64,000 nt of DNA from Siderastrea siderea (taxonomy: Eukaryota; Cnidaria; Anthozoa; Scleractinia; Rhizangiidae): assembly GCA_964030785.1 (NCBI GenBank), contig OZ034971.1, positions 19,466,365 through 19,530,364 of the forward strand, in the 5' to 3' direction. The notes under the pieces were generated by a model. That model was not told where the DNA came from. It made no database searches and saw only the letters and a program-made list of their open reading frames with translations. Position 1 is the stretch's first letter. Every line of letters begins with the position of its first letter. Position numbers and translations under genes: made by a program. Positions 21,500 to 32,900 of this stretch are shown here, one piece after another.

Positions 21500-23159
21500 T
21501 GCTCGGGACACTATATCCCATAGAACACTCGCGTTCATTGTCTAACCCTTACTACACAAGCTGTTGCGTGACCCGTGTCACGTGAATATTTTTGTCAATT
21601 TGTCAACTTACTTATGGCAGTTTTTGAATGCGGTCTCCTACATTGGCCGCTGTTTTATGCATGGCTAGTTCTCCAGAGAATACGGTACGCATTCCTGTGT
21701 TTGGGGCATACTGTCATGTGCAGTTGATATTCTACTGGGACGAAAATTCCGACAGGCAAGTCTAGAATTAGTTTTGAATACATATGACACCTTTCCCTTC
21801 GAGAGGAGAAAACTGCGACATAGTATGTTGCTGTGTACGTGACTCGATCGCTCTTTTCAAACGGCTACTAAAATTTTGGGTGACTTTTTGAAATGACACT
21901 ATTTTGGCCAGGAAGCAAAAGTACATCATTATCATTACGATTTATACGTATTTGTCAAAACATGTGCTGTTTCTATCAATATTATTACACTTGTATAAAT
22001 GTTTAAAAATAAACGCAAACCACGAACGAGATCGGTATTTGAGTTTTTAATGCGGCTGTATATCTAAGAGATATCAATACACAGTTTGTTTGGTTTTACT
22101 ATGCAAGATCGCTGAGAACTCTTTCACAGTTTTGGAGGAAAAGATTTTCATTGAAGAATATTTTCACGTTTGCATGAACGTGCAGTAATCGGTTGCGTGA
22201 CTTCATTATTTTGAGTGGTACTTTGTGTTCCTTTACCTTACACAGCCATTTTAGCTCTCAATTTATACGCGTACGTCAACTTTAATGATTAATAAAAGAA
22301 ACCGTTTGGATTTTCGAGAACATTAGTATTTTCCCAAAGAAACTGCAAATAACAGAGAAAGGCCAATGGTGCTGCAGAGTAAAGACATCTGACAAAATAT
22401 GATAACCCACTGCACTCTTAAGTTTCATCAACAATTTTCCAAATTTGTTCGTAATTCTTCAGAAAGATAAATGAAGATACCAGCGAATGCATCATCTAGT
22501 AGAAAGACCATCTGAAAATAGTTACGGTAAACGATTTGTCATATTTCAAGTCGTCCTTCCATTATAGTTTTTTTTTTCCTATTATCCAAATTATGTAAAT
22601 TTTGGCAACAATGGTTCGCGAATTTTTGTTTTTGTCAGCGCGAGCCTGAATTGCCCAGATTTTTTATTTCATATCATAATAGAAGTAGGGCCAACCTTTA
22701 TCACAGTGTTTATTTCAATTCGATATTAGACATACCAAGACCTATCTTAAGCCTCTGAAGTTTACTAATTTTTGCCTTTTTCGAAAGTGCGCAAAATGCC
22801 TTTGTTTCAAAGAACCACCAAACCACATAAATAAAGCAAAACTCCATGCAATTCCCATTGTTAGAAAGTAGAAGGGTATTGCTATCATTTAAAATTAAAA
22901 TTGTTTTCTGGCGTTGCAAGCTGTTTACAAACAAGCACATTCAATTTGTTTAATTTTAAACCTGATTTTTGCATAATTAATTAGCAAAACCGTTTTTTCC
23001 GAATTTCTCGAAAACAATAGAATCCCAGAAGCCTTAAGTAATATTCTCGAAGATAGCTCCGCAAAGGTGTTCTTCTGGCAAATTATCAGGATTTTCGATT
23101 TTTTGAGCTTGTCCAACGATTCTCGATATTTACAGTCAGAGCCTCTTAAGGCTTAATGA

Positions 23160-23222
23160 CCAGCAACTGCAAAAGTTGCGTCTATAACTGCGATGGTCCT
23201 TCTTTACATTTAATAATTCCCA
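23160..23222 (+). repeat. SINE tail fragment
   Basis: AACTGCAAAAGTTGCG, ATAACTGCGATGGTC and TTCTTTACATTTAAT match the 3' part of the SINE at 19912-20083, in the opposite orientation and without the tRNA-like head. Confidence 0.55.
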
Positions 23223-23267
23223 GTGTTTATTAAACCGACTTATTCAATGCACTTTTTTTCAGTATGG

Positions 23268-23470
23268 AGAATGAAGTGGAGTCCCTTATCTCGAACCCCG
23301 GATATCTCGAACTTCCTGTTACTTCGAACCTTGAGGGCAGTTCCCGACAATCTGCTTCAGTATAACACTGTTTTTATACCCTGGATATCTCGAACCTCGG
23401 ATATCTCGAAAATCTCCTTAACTCAAATCAAAACTTCTACCCCCACCAAGAAAAAATTCCCCATACTTTT
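23268..23470. repeat. TATCTCGAAC-rich sequence, pogo/Tigger-like terminal remnant
   Basis: Repeats of TATCTCGAAC with GGAGTCCCTTATCTCGAACC at the left. A related block with GGAGGTTCGAGATAAC lies at 26545-26612 in the other orientation. Termini of pogo-like elements often have this CAGTGGAACC-like, TCGATATC-rich form; assignment is tentative. Confidence 0.35.
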
Positions 23471-23748
23471 ACCCCCAATATCTCGAATCAACATCGAAGA
23501 GGGGACTACATCTCAAAAACGGAATAAAAATGAGGTGTTAATCATTACCTTAGTGATGATGGATTATTGTAGAATGATGTAAGCGTATACATTAATTCAA
23601 ATAAAGCAGTGTAATGTTTCAGTCGTCACTTTTCGCCGAACTGTTCGAACGCTAGTTAGTTCACCCTATCCCGCTCAATCCTTAAGGCGTACAAGTTTAT
23701 TGTTTTGCTAGTTATTCGTATTACTTTCACATTTCGACTGTCAAACAT

Positions 23749-24600
23749 TAAGCTTGTTTACCATTTACAATGGCAAACCGGTCGGTTTACGGTTTGGGCA
23801 AATGGTAAGCAAATTTCCGTCTTGGGAAATTCCGTTCGGAACTGGCGCTTCCATTTGCAGAAAACCCTCCCATTTACGAAAAAATTGGCATGACGGCGAC
23901 GACTAACGAGATGGTCACAAAACAAAAGCTTTAATTAACAAAACAACAACTCTGCACGTGCGTTATTCTTGGCACATTTCTTTGCCGTTCTGTGCACAAC
24001 TACAACGTGAAATGACAAAATTCAAAGTTAGGTGTAGAACGCGAACACACGATGGTGAATTTTCGTTTTCACTAAAAATAATAATAACAACAACAACAAC
24101 AACAACATAACAATAATAACTTTAATATTTACGGGTAAAGTGATCTAGCACCCTGTAAAGACAGGGCGCTAGCTGGGGACACATAGCTATTTTCTCATGA
24201 ATTTTCTATTGAAACGCCGTCCTTACAAATTCAGCTCCTGGATAATTCGACTATATTAAATAGGCAAAACGAGTCGGAATAATCGCCAAGAAGTTTAAAA
24301 GATTGGGAAGTCATTTTAAAAGTTACATTTTCCTTCCGGTCGCTGTCGTGGTTGCTTAAAGCTCTCTAATTTTGGGACAGAAAATGGCGCGAGAGCATGC
24401 AACTGGTATCAAAGATTAGGTTTGAACAAATGCAACGAATTTCCGTTTGGAACATTCCGTCCGAAAAAACAGGACTACCTTTTCAGACGCTCCGTTGCTC
24501 CCGGAAATTTTCCACTGGAACGACCCGAAAAGTCTTGTACCATTTACTTTCCAACCGGAATTTCCGGAAAGTTTTTGTAAATGGTAAACAACCTAAAGCT
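23749..24600. mobile_element. TIR element, about 850 bp
   Basis: The left end AAGCTTGTTTACCATTTACA and the right end (complement AGCTTTAGGTTGTTTACCAT) are inverted. ACCATTTAC and GGAAATTCCG motifs recur inside in both orientations. No protein domain seen. Confidence 0.5.
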
Positions 24601-25006
24601 TCAATTGCCATTTTTCTCTTGTTACTGATTTGCATTTATGTGTGAAAATTATGAGATCAAATAAAGTGGATTAAATAATAAACACTAATGACCGGCCCCA
24701 AGGTAAACAGCGACTTTTGCTTCCCAGAGACCCTCAATGTTCGCCGACGGAAAAACACTGAGGATTGAGGGGAAGCAAAACTCTCAAGTGGTTTGTTATA
24801 CCTCCCAACTCAAAAATAATACAAATTACATACGTGAGCAAGGAATTGAGATCCGTCTTGTTTAGTTCTTCAAAGCTTTGTTGTAAGTTTTGCTCCTTAC
24901 AAAACTCTTTTTAAGGTTTGTTAAAACAGCATTTTGTGTCGCTTTGTTTGTGGATTTCGAGCTTTTATCCCGTATCAATTGTTCAATTTCTTCTTCTGTT
25001 CGGACT

Positions 25007-26058
25007 TTAAAGAGCCAGTGTCACCCAAAGTGCTTTGCGCGCCAAGGTACATTTTTCATATATGAAAAATGCGCCATTTTCTTGATTGTCGTGAGGTCTG
25101 ATTTGTATCTTCTTCCATCGCTGCCATTAGCGATCCGAAAGCACTAGTGTGAATTTTGACTTGACATTTAAGTGTCGCCGTATCGATTTCGTTGTATATT
25201 TCCGAATTCTGAAGTGTTTTCGCGGTGGAGAAGGAGATCTTTAAATTGGATGCCTCGTTGGGTTCAGGAAAGTTGAGGCGAAGGCCGAGTCTTCCGGGCT
25301 CTGCCAAAGTTGTACGGCTGAAGGAGTCCGTGTATCAGTAGCGGAGGGAAAGAAAAACATCTACGGGTTTCAGCAATAGTACTGACACTGTGTTTGCCGA
25401 AATAGTGCTACATTCGTTGCCGAATGAAAACAGAAGGAACGTTAATTTACCACAAAATTAACAGTAGCTACGGGCTTGCTCCAAAATAATGCTTATGGTC
25501 ATGAGCTTGTGCTGTTTTGCTTAATTATTCCTTGTGTTCACTGTCTGTTTATGTTTTAGTTTTACAAAAAGTGTAAGTTGCTATTCTGGTTTTGCATACA
25601 TCGACATCGGTCGATGCGATCGATCGCGCAATCAATCGATCGGACTGTAATAGATCCATGTATACGCATTGAATGCAAAGTCAGATCTTGAGTAGTTTTC
25701 TCCAGTGACATCTAGCGATGAAGACGTCAATATTCGTACTACTTGTTTTTGTCTTATTATTTTTATATCAAGTGGAAGTGGCTACTCTGGTTTTACGTCC
25801 ATCGAGATCGATCGATCGATCGATCAATCGATCGGTTGTTATAAAAGCTCCATACGCGTTGACTACAAAGTCAGATGTAGAGTTGTTTTCTCCGGTAACA
25901 TCTAGCGATGAAGATATTGCTATTTTCAGAGGCTACTACTGTAAATATCAGCTTGCTGAAATGCCAGAGCGGCAGGGTATAATTTGCGGAACGTCCCGCA
26001 AAACGTCAAAACAAAAACACAACCGCGCAAAGCACTTTGGGTGACACTGGCTCTTTAA
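25007..26058. mobile_element. TIR element, about 1.05 kb, with internal tandem duplication
   Basis: The ends are near-perfect inverted copies of about 36 bases beginning TTAAAGAGCCAGTGTCACCC. Inside, a unit of about 185 bases is duplicated (about 25551-25735 and 25740-25920), sharing CTGGTTTT, a GATCGATCGATC core, CAAAGTCAGAT and ACATCTAGCGATGAAGA. No transposase; non-autonomous. Confidence 0.65.
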
Positions 26059-26838
26059 GGCGTTTCACAGCCATGACTGAGAAAAAGATATCATCTTGAC
26101 GCGGCTGGACACAAAGTTGCCGCGGTTTCAAGGCGCACGAAATGATCACGTGCGAGTCGAAAGTTCAAGTTGTTGTTTTCCCTCGGAAGTTTTGAGTTTT
26201 GTTCGCCCTAGGGAGTTAGACTGTTTTTACCCATGGCACGTGACACGTTCTTGTCCATCAAAGAAGGCTTTTGAGTTGATAGCTGGAGGTATAACAACAA
26301 ATTTTATTCGCTCCGTTGGTCGTCTCCGTCAATAAAAATTGTAAGGCAAATCAAGAGATGCCTGTTCTCAACTGTCAAAACAAGTCATAAACTGTTATGG
26401 TGTAACATTTTAAGTTCCTTTTGTGACAGACGATGGCAAAGTGGTATAATGCAGGGACGATATATGTCAATTTATTTTTATTTTAGATACAGCGTATAGG
26501 CATTTTATATTTAGCAACGATTGAAAAACAACGAAATTCGAAGCTTCGTTATATCTCGAACCCCCGTTATCTGGAGCCTTTTCCCTGGTTCCCTGGAGGT
26601 TCGAGATAACAATTAATTTTAAGGAAAATTACTAAGGCACAGCTGTGTCCTTGGTCGAAAAAGCTACTCAACTCGCAAGCTCCTAAAAAGTTAAGGGGAA
26701 CTAAGCAGGGTTAACGAAGACGAAAACGACACCAGCAATTTTGCGTTAGGCCAGCTTTTATCGACGCTATACTAGTTTGCTATCTAAACGCGTAGGATTT
26801 CTAGACTTTGTAACTAGCATCAACTTTTGGTAGAAGCG

Positions 26839-26921
26839 TTACATGACGTTAGCAAAGGCCACTGCTAAGGCAAGTGCTCCGATGAGCAAGATAAGTTGGA
26901 CATCTCTGGTAGCCCCAGCAT
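26839..26921 (-). CDS. Gene 2 terminal exon: GPI-anchor signal
   Basis: Behind the acceptor TTATCCCTTGCAG the exon reads DAGATRDVQ, then a hydrophobic stretch LILLIGALALAVAFANVM, then stop. Small residues (D-A-G-A) followed by a short polar spacer and a 15-18 residue hydrophobic C-terminus with no charged tail is the standard GPI-transamidase signal. A conventional transmembrane anchor is less likely because no cytoplasmic residues follow. Confidence 0.75.
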
Positions 26922-29900
26922 CTGCAAGGGATAAATTTCCGTTAGTTTGACATTTTATAAATAACACTAAATATGAACTTTGGGTACCGCATACAAAACC
27001 ACAAAGTCCGCTTCATCATCAACACAAAAATACCCACAAATATGTTATTTTACTTGCACCATATACAATTACGTCGTTTTGGAGCTAAAGATCATGGTTA
27101 TTGCATTTATGGCATTTTTATTGGTTCACCGCTCACAAGTTTCTTAGCAAATAACACAGGGCGCAGAGGAGTCATATTTGACCGTAATGCTGGCTAAATA
27201 TTCATCGTGCAAATCGATCTTGTTGATTCAAAACAATAAACGTGACTGAACAAAGCATCATGCTATCTGGGTACGCGTCTGGTGAAATGCCACCCGCATG
27301 ACGAAAACCGCATACAGCAGTTACTCTGGGCGTATCACCAGTAACTAACAGCCGACTAACAGTAAAGAAAGAGACAAGGGACGAAAGCAATTTCGGTCCA
27401 ATTTTCAATCCCCAGTAAATCGCCACACTTCGAACAAAAAGGCCTCGTTTTTGGCAGGTGCAATGAAAATAATACTTTCTACCAAGGCGGATTAAAAGTT
27501 TAATCAGAAAGTTCGTTAAATCTATAAACTTTTGGGGAGCGAATTTTTGGAGTTGAACGGCCCGCTTTCGTTCGATGTGAACCGGAGGATACCGGTGACG
27601 GAAATGCGTCATCAATTACATAACAAAGCATTATGTGCAGGATCGGAAGTGATTTTGACAGGTCGGTCTTTCAGAACATACGCAAAGCTTAGCAACGCTA
27701 TCCCGGGACGCGTAACAAGATAGCATGACGCTTTGTTCAGTCACGTTCAGTTGTTTTGAATCAACAAGATCGATTTGCGCGATGAATTTAGCCAGCATTA
27801 CGGACAAATCTGACTCCTCTGCGCCCTGTGATCGTATTTGATGTTGTTCAAAAGCCTTAAATAAAATACACTAAATATTTAGTCAAAGCTTCATGTTTAC
27901 ACCGATTGAGACTCAAAACATTTCACCAGAAAATCAGTTACTTCGCGTACTAAAATTTATCACCAATTTTTGAAGAGAGATTTCATTTCCAATTTCAATT
28001 TTTTCCTCATCTGTCCATTATCTTGCGGTAAATAGCGTTTTTCCGAAGAATGTTTCCCATCGTTGTACGAACTACCGGCTGATCAGTCAAGATCAGCTGT
28101 TGTTTTGAATTTGAATTGATTTCACTTCCTCTCAGCATGCAGAAAATCCTCTTCCGTTTCCGTCACCAGTGTGTTACGGTCCACATCGAACGAATCACGT
28201 GGTTTTGGTTTCTTCCCTTTTGGTTTTTTTCTTCGCGGCACTTCGTGCCTCGTTTCGGAAAGCTTCGCTTTCCGATAACGTCGCCCTTCGGGCGACCATT
28301 GTCGGCCTTTTGTCTTGCGGATACAATTTCACCAGACGCGTAACTACATAGCATGCTTTGTTCAGGCACGTTCATTGTTTTGAATTCAAAACAAGATCGA
28401 TTTGCGCGATGAATTTAGCCAGCATTACGGTCAAATGTGACTCCTCTGCGCCCTGTGCAAATAACACTACATTTGGCCTTGTAAGCAGTCTGATCAACTG
28501 ATGCGGTGTACAAAGTTTTGTGCAATCACACAACAAAAATGAGCAGCTTATATTTTCCTAAAGACCCTCCTCTTCCATGATATTTACTACCCTGTATGAG
28601 TCACAAATGTATTTTAATTTTCTTCGTCTTTTCAGTACTCAATAATAACAAAAGGAACTAAGAAATAGCAATGATTATAGTAATATAAAATAAACAACTT
28701 GAAGCTACGCACTTCGTTTATCCAACGTGCAATAGTGGGATTATTGAATTATTTTTCGGTAAACCGAAAGCTTACATGTTCACATTACCTTTGATCAGAG
28801 TTGGGATATGAGTGTTACAGAGTTCGCCCGTGCAGCACTCGATTTCGCACTCCAACTGAGTCCATTTTTGAACATTTTTACGGAAGCCACCTAAAGCCGC
28901 ACAAGCTGCCTTTTTATCTGAAAAGAATAAAAATCTATAAATTTGAAATGAATTTCTAACCACAAAGGAACAATTGGACGAAAACACTTCAGTTAGCCTT
29001 TCGTTTGTGTTGCCACAGCATTGCTAGTCGGTTAGGATAAGGTGACATATAATAAATGATAACCACAATAGCGGCAATCTTTCCAATAAAGGCGCGACTG
29101 GTCCGACTAGATTATGAGCTGCTACCTGTGGACCAGTTTATTGAAAAACTACTGTAATCAAGAATTTCAATAAAGTTAAAAGTTGAAAAGTTGAAGTTGA
29201 TGGTTGATTTTCGCCGAAATTCGCCAGGAAAAAAAAAACGGATGGGATTTACTTAAGAATATTTTTGTCCTTCTTGAACGAAATTAATTTTGTCAAACTG
29301 CAACAGGTGAATTTTGTTAAATAATTTTAGAATCCGTGTTACAACCAGGTTTTACTCTTGGAGATATTTACTGTATTCTAGAAGACCACATACTTATACG
29401 AAAACTGTGCAACGAACATTGCTTTATATAGAACTATAGAACTTTCTTTTTTCTCCTGAAGACGTTTTGTAGAATGTTTCCAGGCTCAAATGGCCAAGAA
29501 AAAATAATAATGACAACTCGACGTTTTTATAACTAACATTATCAATACGGCTCTACCTGAACTCGAAATTTCGATGTCCTTATAAAACAGAGCGACAGGA
29601 TGTACTTTATTTGACTCTTTTTTGTTTACATACCTGCACAGTTAATACATCCTCGAAAAAAGCCGTTCGCAGAATTTCCCTTACTGTCCAGATATCTTCC
29701 CACCGCCGAACCACAGTGAGTTGTACCAAGTGAGTATGGGTTTGTAGCACAAACTTGGACTTGCTGATTCTTTGAGCAGCTGGTTGCATCTTTTTCGAGG
29801 CAAACATTACACTGCGCTGGGCCAGAAACTGTGGATTAAAAAGAGTAAAGTGGTTGTCCAAGGTTATGTTTGCAGTTAATTGCAACAGTCATCGATACGA

Positions 29901-32900
29901 AAGAAAGAATTCTTACTAAGACGGTAAAATAACCTTGACATGCAATTTTTAAATGAGCTACGGATTTCCGTATTTTTTAATGTGCACAACGTTTCGTTTC
30001 GTTCTCACTGCTCTTAAAAAAGGAAGAATTGTGTTATCCAGTTGTTCGTGAGTGTGTTTTATGCCGTCTTAGCACAGTGTGGCTTTGAACAGTTGAAGCT
30101 ATTTAATTGTGAAATGAATGGATGTAACATGTACCTGGCTCAATGATTGTGATGTGTTATTTCTCTAAATGCAAAAAATTAATATGCTCAATTTACCTGT
30201 TGGTGTAAACACAGTTACTGCAGCTGGCAGGAGAGATTGGTTTTGATAGTTACAGTTGATACCACTACAGCACTCGATGTCACATTGCAGCACGGTCGTA
30301 TGTCCAACATTCTGAACATCTCCTTTGTAGAAGCCTCCAAGAGCAAAACACGCCGCTTTCTTATCTGGAGCCGCGTTAAATAAAACAAAGAAAGTTTTGA
30401 ATTAAAAAAATGCGAAGAAAGTTTTCTAAAAAAACATTTACTGTTTTTCGTCAAAAAAAGAAACTTAAGATTCATATTTCCAAAGAAAAGGGAATATGGC
30501 TTTATTGCCCTTCCAGGGTTTGCGCGTTTATATTCGACGAATATCCTAACGCAATGCATTGTTTGAACTTTTGGACGGTCATCTCAAAGGTAAATTTAAA
30601 GTCCTCACAAGCTTTGAGTTGATAATCGATCGAAGGGTCATACCCCTAGCATCTTATTGTGTTTCTAGTAAAGGTTCGATGGTATCCACATCCACCTGGG
30701 TAACAAAAGAAAAGATTTCTTGTCTAAGGCAAATAGTACGACACAATGCAGGTGCCAGGCTTAAGCTGCGGACTATTTCATCAAAAGAACATTGGAGCGT
30801 GTAAAATTAGCTAACCACTAACCCATCGCGCCCCTTATCATCTGAGACAAACCTTAAGTCTGTGATAAAACTAACAATAAAAATTGCTAGATGCCGCTAT
30901 TTCATGGACTTAAATATTGATACATACAAGAAGGTACCTGAAAGTTCTTCGGCAATAAAAAGAAACTTTTACTTACCCTCACAGTCAAAGCATCCTCGAT
31001 AAAAGAAATCTTGGACAAGCCCATTCTGACTGCGATATTTACCAACAGCGGAACCACAGTGGCTTGCACCAAGTGATTTTTGGTCAAGGGGACAAATTTG
31101 GCGCTTCTGTGTCGAAGAGCAACTGGCTTCATCACGTTCCATGCAATGATTGCACGTTGTTAAATCTTTAGCTGTCAGGGGAAATATACAGAGAAAAGAA
31201 GAAAGCTTTCAACAGTGATCATGCTCTGTCGCAAAAAAATTAATTGATTAGGCTGGTGAACCAATAGCTGTTATTACAGTTGATCCTGCGGTCCAATTTC
31301 CTTCTGTTTCAAAAGGACGCGCAAACGATGCCAGTGGGTCAATATCATGCGATAAAAGGCACAATGACCCACTAGCCTCGTTTGTGTGGCAAAACCGCTG
31401 ATAACTGTAATAACAGCTATTGTAAAGTAACACCATAGGATGTCCGCTCAAAAAAACATGTACATGCGCGAATAAAAATAATCAATCTATTAATTACAGT
31501 TCTCTTCTTTGCAGGAAGAGAACTTGGTAAAAGGTACACATTAAACACCTGTTGTAATAGCGTAGCCCACGTGCTAGCGCGTCAGCGGAGCACCATTGCT
31601 AAGGAAATTTGGTACCCTTTCAAGCCAAGAAATTTTGGTAGTGACGTAATAGCGGAGCCTGCGGGCAAAGCCCGCCAGCGGAGCTCCGTTGCTAAGCAAA
31701 TTTGGTAACCTATCGATCCAAGAAATTTTGGTTGTGACGTAATAGTCGCGTGCCCGTCCGTCCGTCCGTACGTACGTACGTCCGTCTGTCCGAACGCACA
31801 GACTCTGCGGGAGGGGGAGGGTATTTCCAAGACAACCCGACAGTGGGGTAGAGAATGCCATCTTTTCTTGGCGGGAAATCGCGCGGTGCTTTTGGGCAAC
31901 CGGCGTTTTTCTTGGCGGGAAATCGCACGACCATCGTCGCTTTTGAAAAAGAGGTTTCTTTAAAGGCTCAAACTTCTTTAGCAAAACGATTGTACGAGAG
32001 TACTGAAGTACTTGACAAAAAAAATCTAATATCTATAAATGGAAAGAAAAAGTTCAAAAGAATACTGGTAGAAGGCGAAAAGTTCAAGTTACAAAAGCTG
32101 CCTTCAAAGGACTTCATCGCTTTGTTTTCTTCACGGCGGAGAGCTTACCCTGTTGTGAAACAACCGAGTAAGTGAAGTTTTTAAAGGGTCTAAGGTATAT
32201 GATTTTGAGTATTACGGTCAAAGAAATTACATTTTAAAATGGGAATTTAATTTATGTCATTAGAAATGTGTCATTCACTTTTGACTTTAAAAAAAATATT
32301 AGAAAACGCGCTCAGATTTGTAACAGATGTAGTTTTAAATATTTTGCCATGCTCAGACGATTTCACTTGCGTGGACGGATCCACGATTTTGGAAGTGTAA
32401 CGCGAATTGCATTTAAGTATAAACTTACGGGTTTTCGAATAAACTTTTTTCCAAAATGATTTCTCTGTCCATTATTTTGTGTTTGTTTTTTCATGACGGT
32501 AGGTCTAAGCACAGTCGCAAGACAACTAGCTGCACAAGCATAACTTCAGTGAGATTACGACGAATAATTGCTTTCAGTACATCTCTTTGACGTGCAATTG
32601 TCGATTTTCTTGTCCTAGAAGTTTTCAATAGTAATAACCTTTTAAGCGAAGCAGTTGTCGGTTTAAAGCTATTTTATCCCAAAAGCTTCCGAAAACAGTT
32701 TTGTGCGTTCCTCAAAGCGGGTAACTTTATATAGGCTTACTTCGCATCCGCAAAACTTATGCCGGCATAATTTAAAGCGTGTTTGGTGTTTGTTTGTTTG
32801 TTTGTTTGTTTTGAATCTTGATGGTCTCTACTGAGTTAGAGAACAAAAAATAACAGTTATTAAAAAAAATTATAAGCGAAGCAGTTGTCGGTTTAAACCT

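Larger units (their letters stand above)
19713..23149. mobile_element. Large element with about 0.53-kb inverted arms
   Basis: The left arm (19713 to about 20396) and right arm (about 22614-23149) are inverted copies. Both outer ends are TTAAGAGGCTCTGACTG and both inner ends carry GCGAATTTTTGTTTTTGTCA. Without the SINE inserted in the left arm the arms are about 515 and 536 bases. The 2.2-kb centre holds a foldback element, a hairpin and no transposase I recognise. It may be a long-TIR non-autonomous DNA transposon (TTAA at both ends would fit a TTAA-targeting family) or an inverted segmental duplication. Confidence 0.6.

Noticed and set aside
27202..27615. 137-codon minus-strand frame
   Set aside because: Begins inside a non-coding interior and ends in the TIR of the 1.3-kb element; no domain.
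31757..31790. GTCC runs as telomeric repeat
   Set aside because: Short, imperfect and always inside the same dispersed repeat family.
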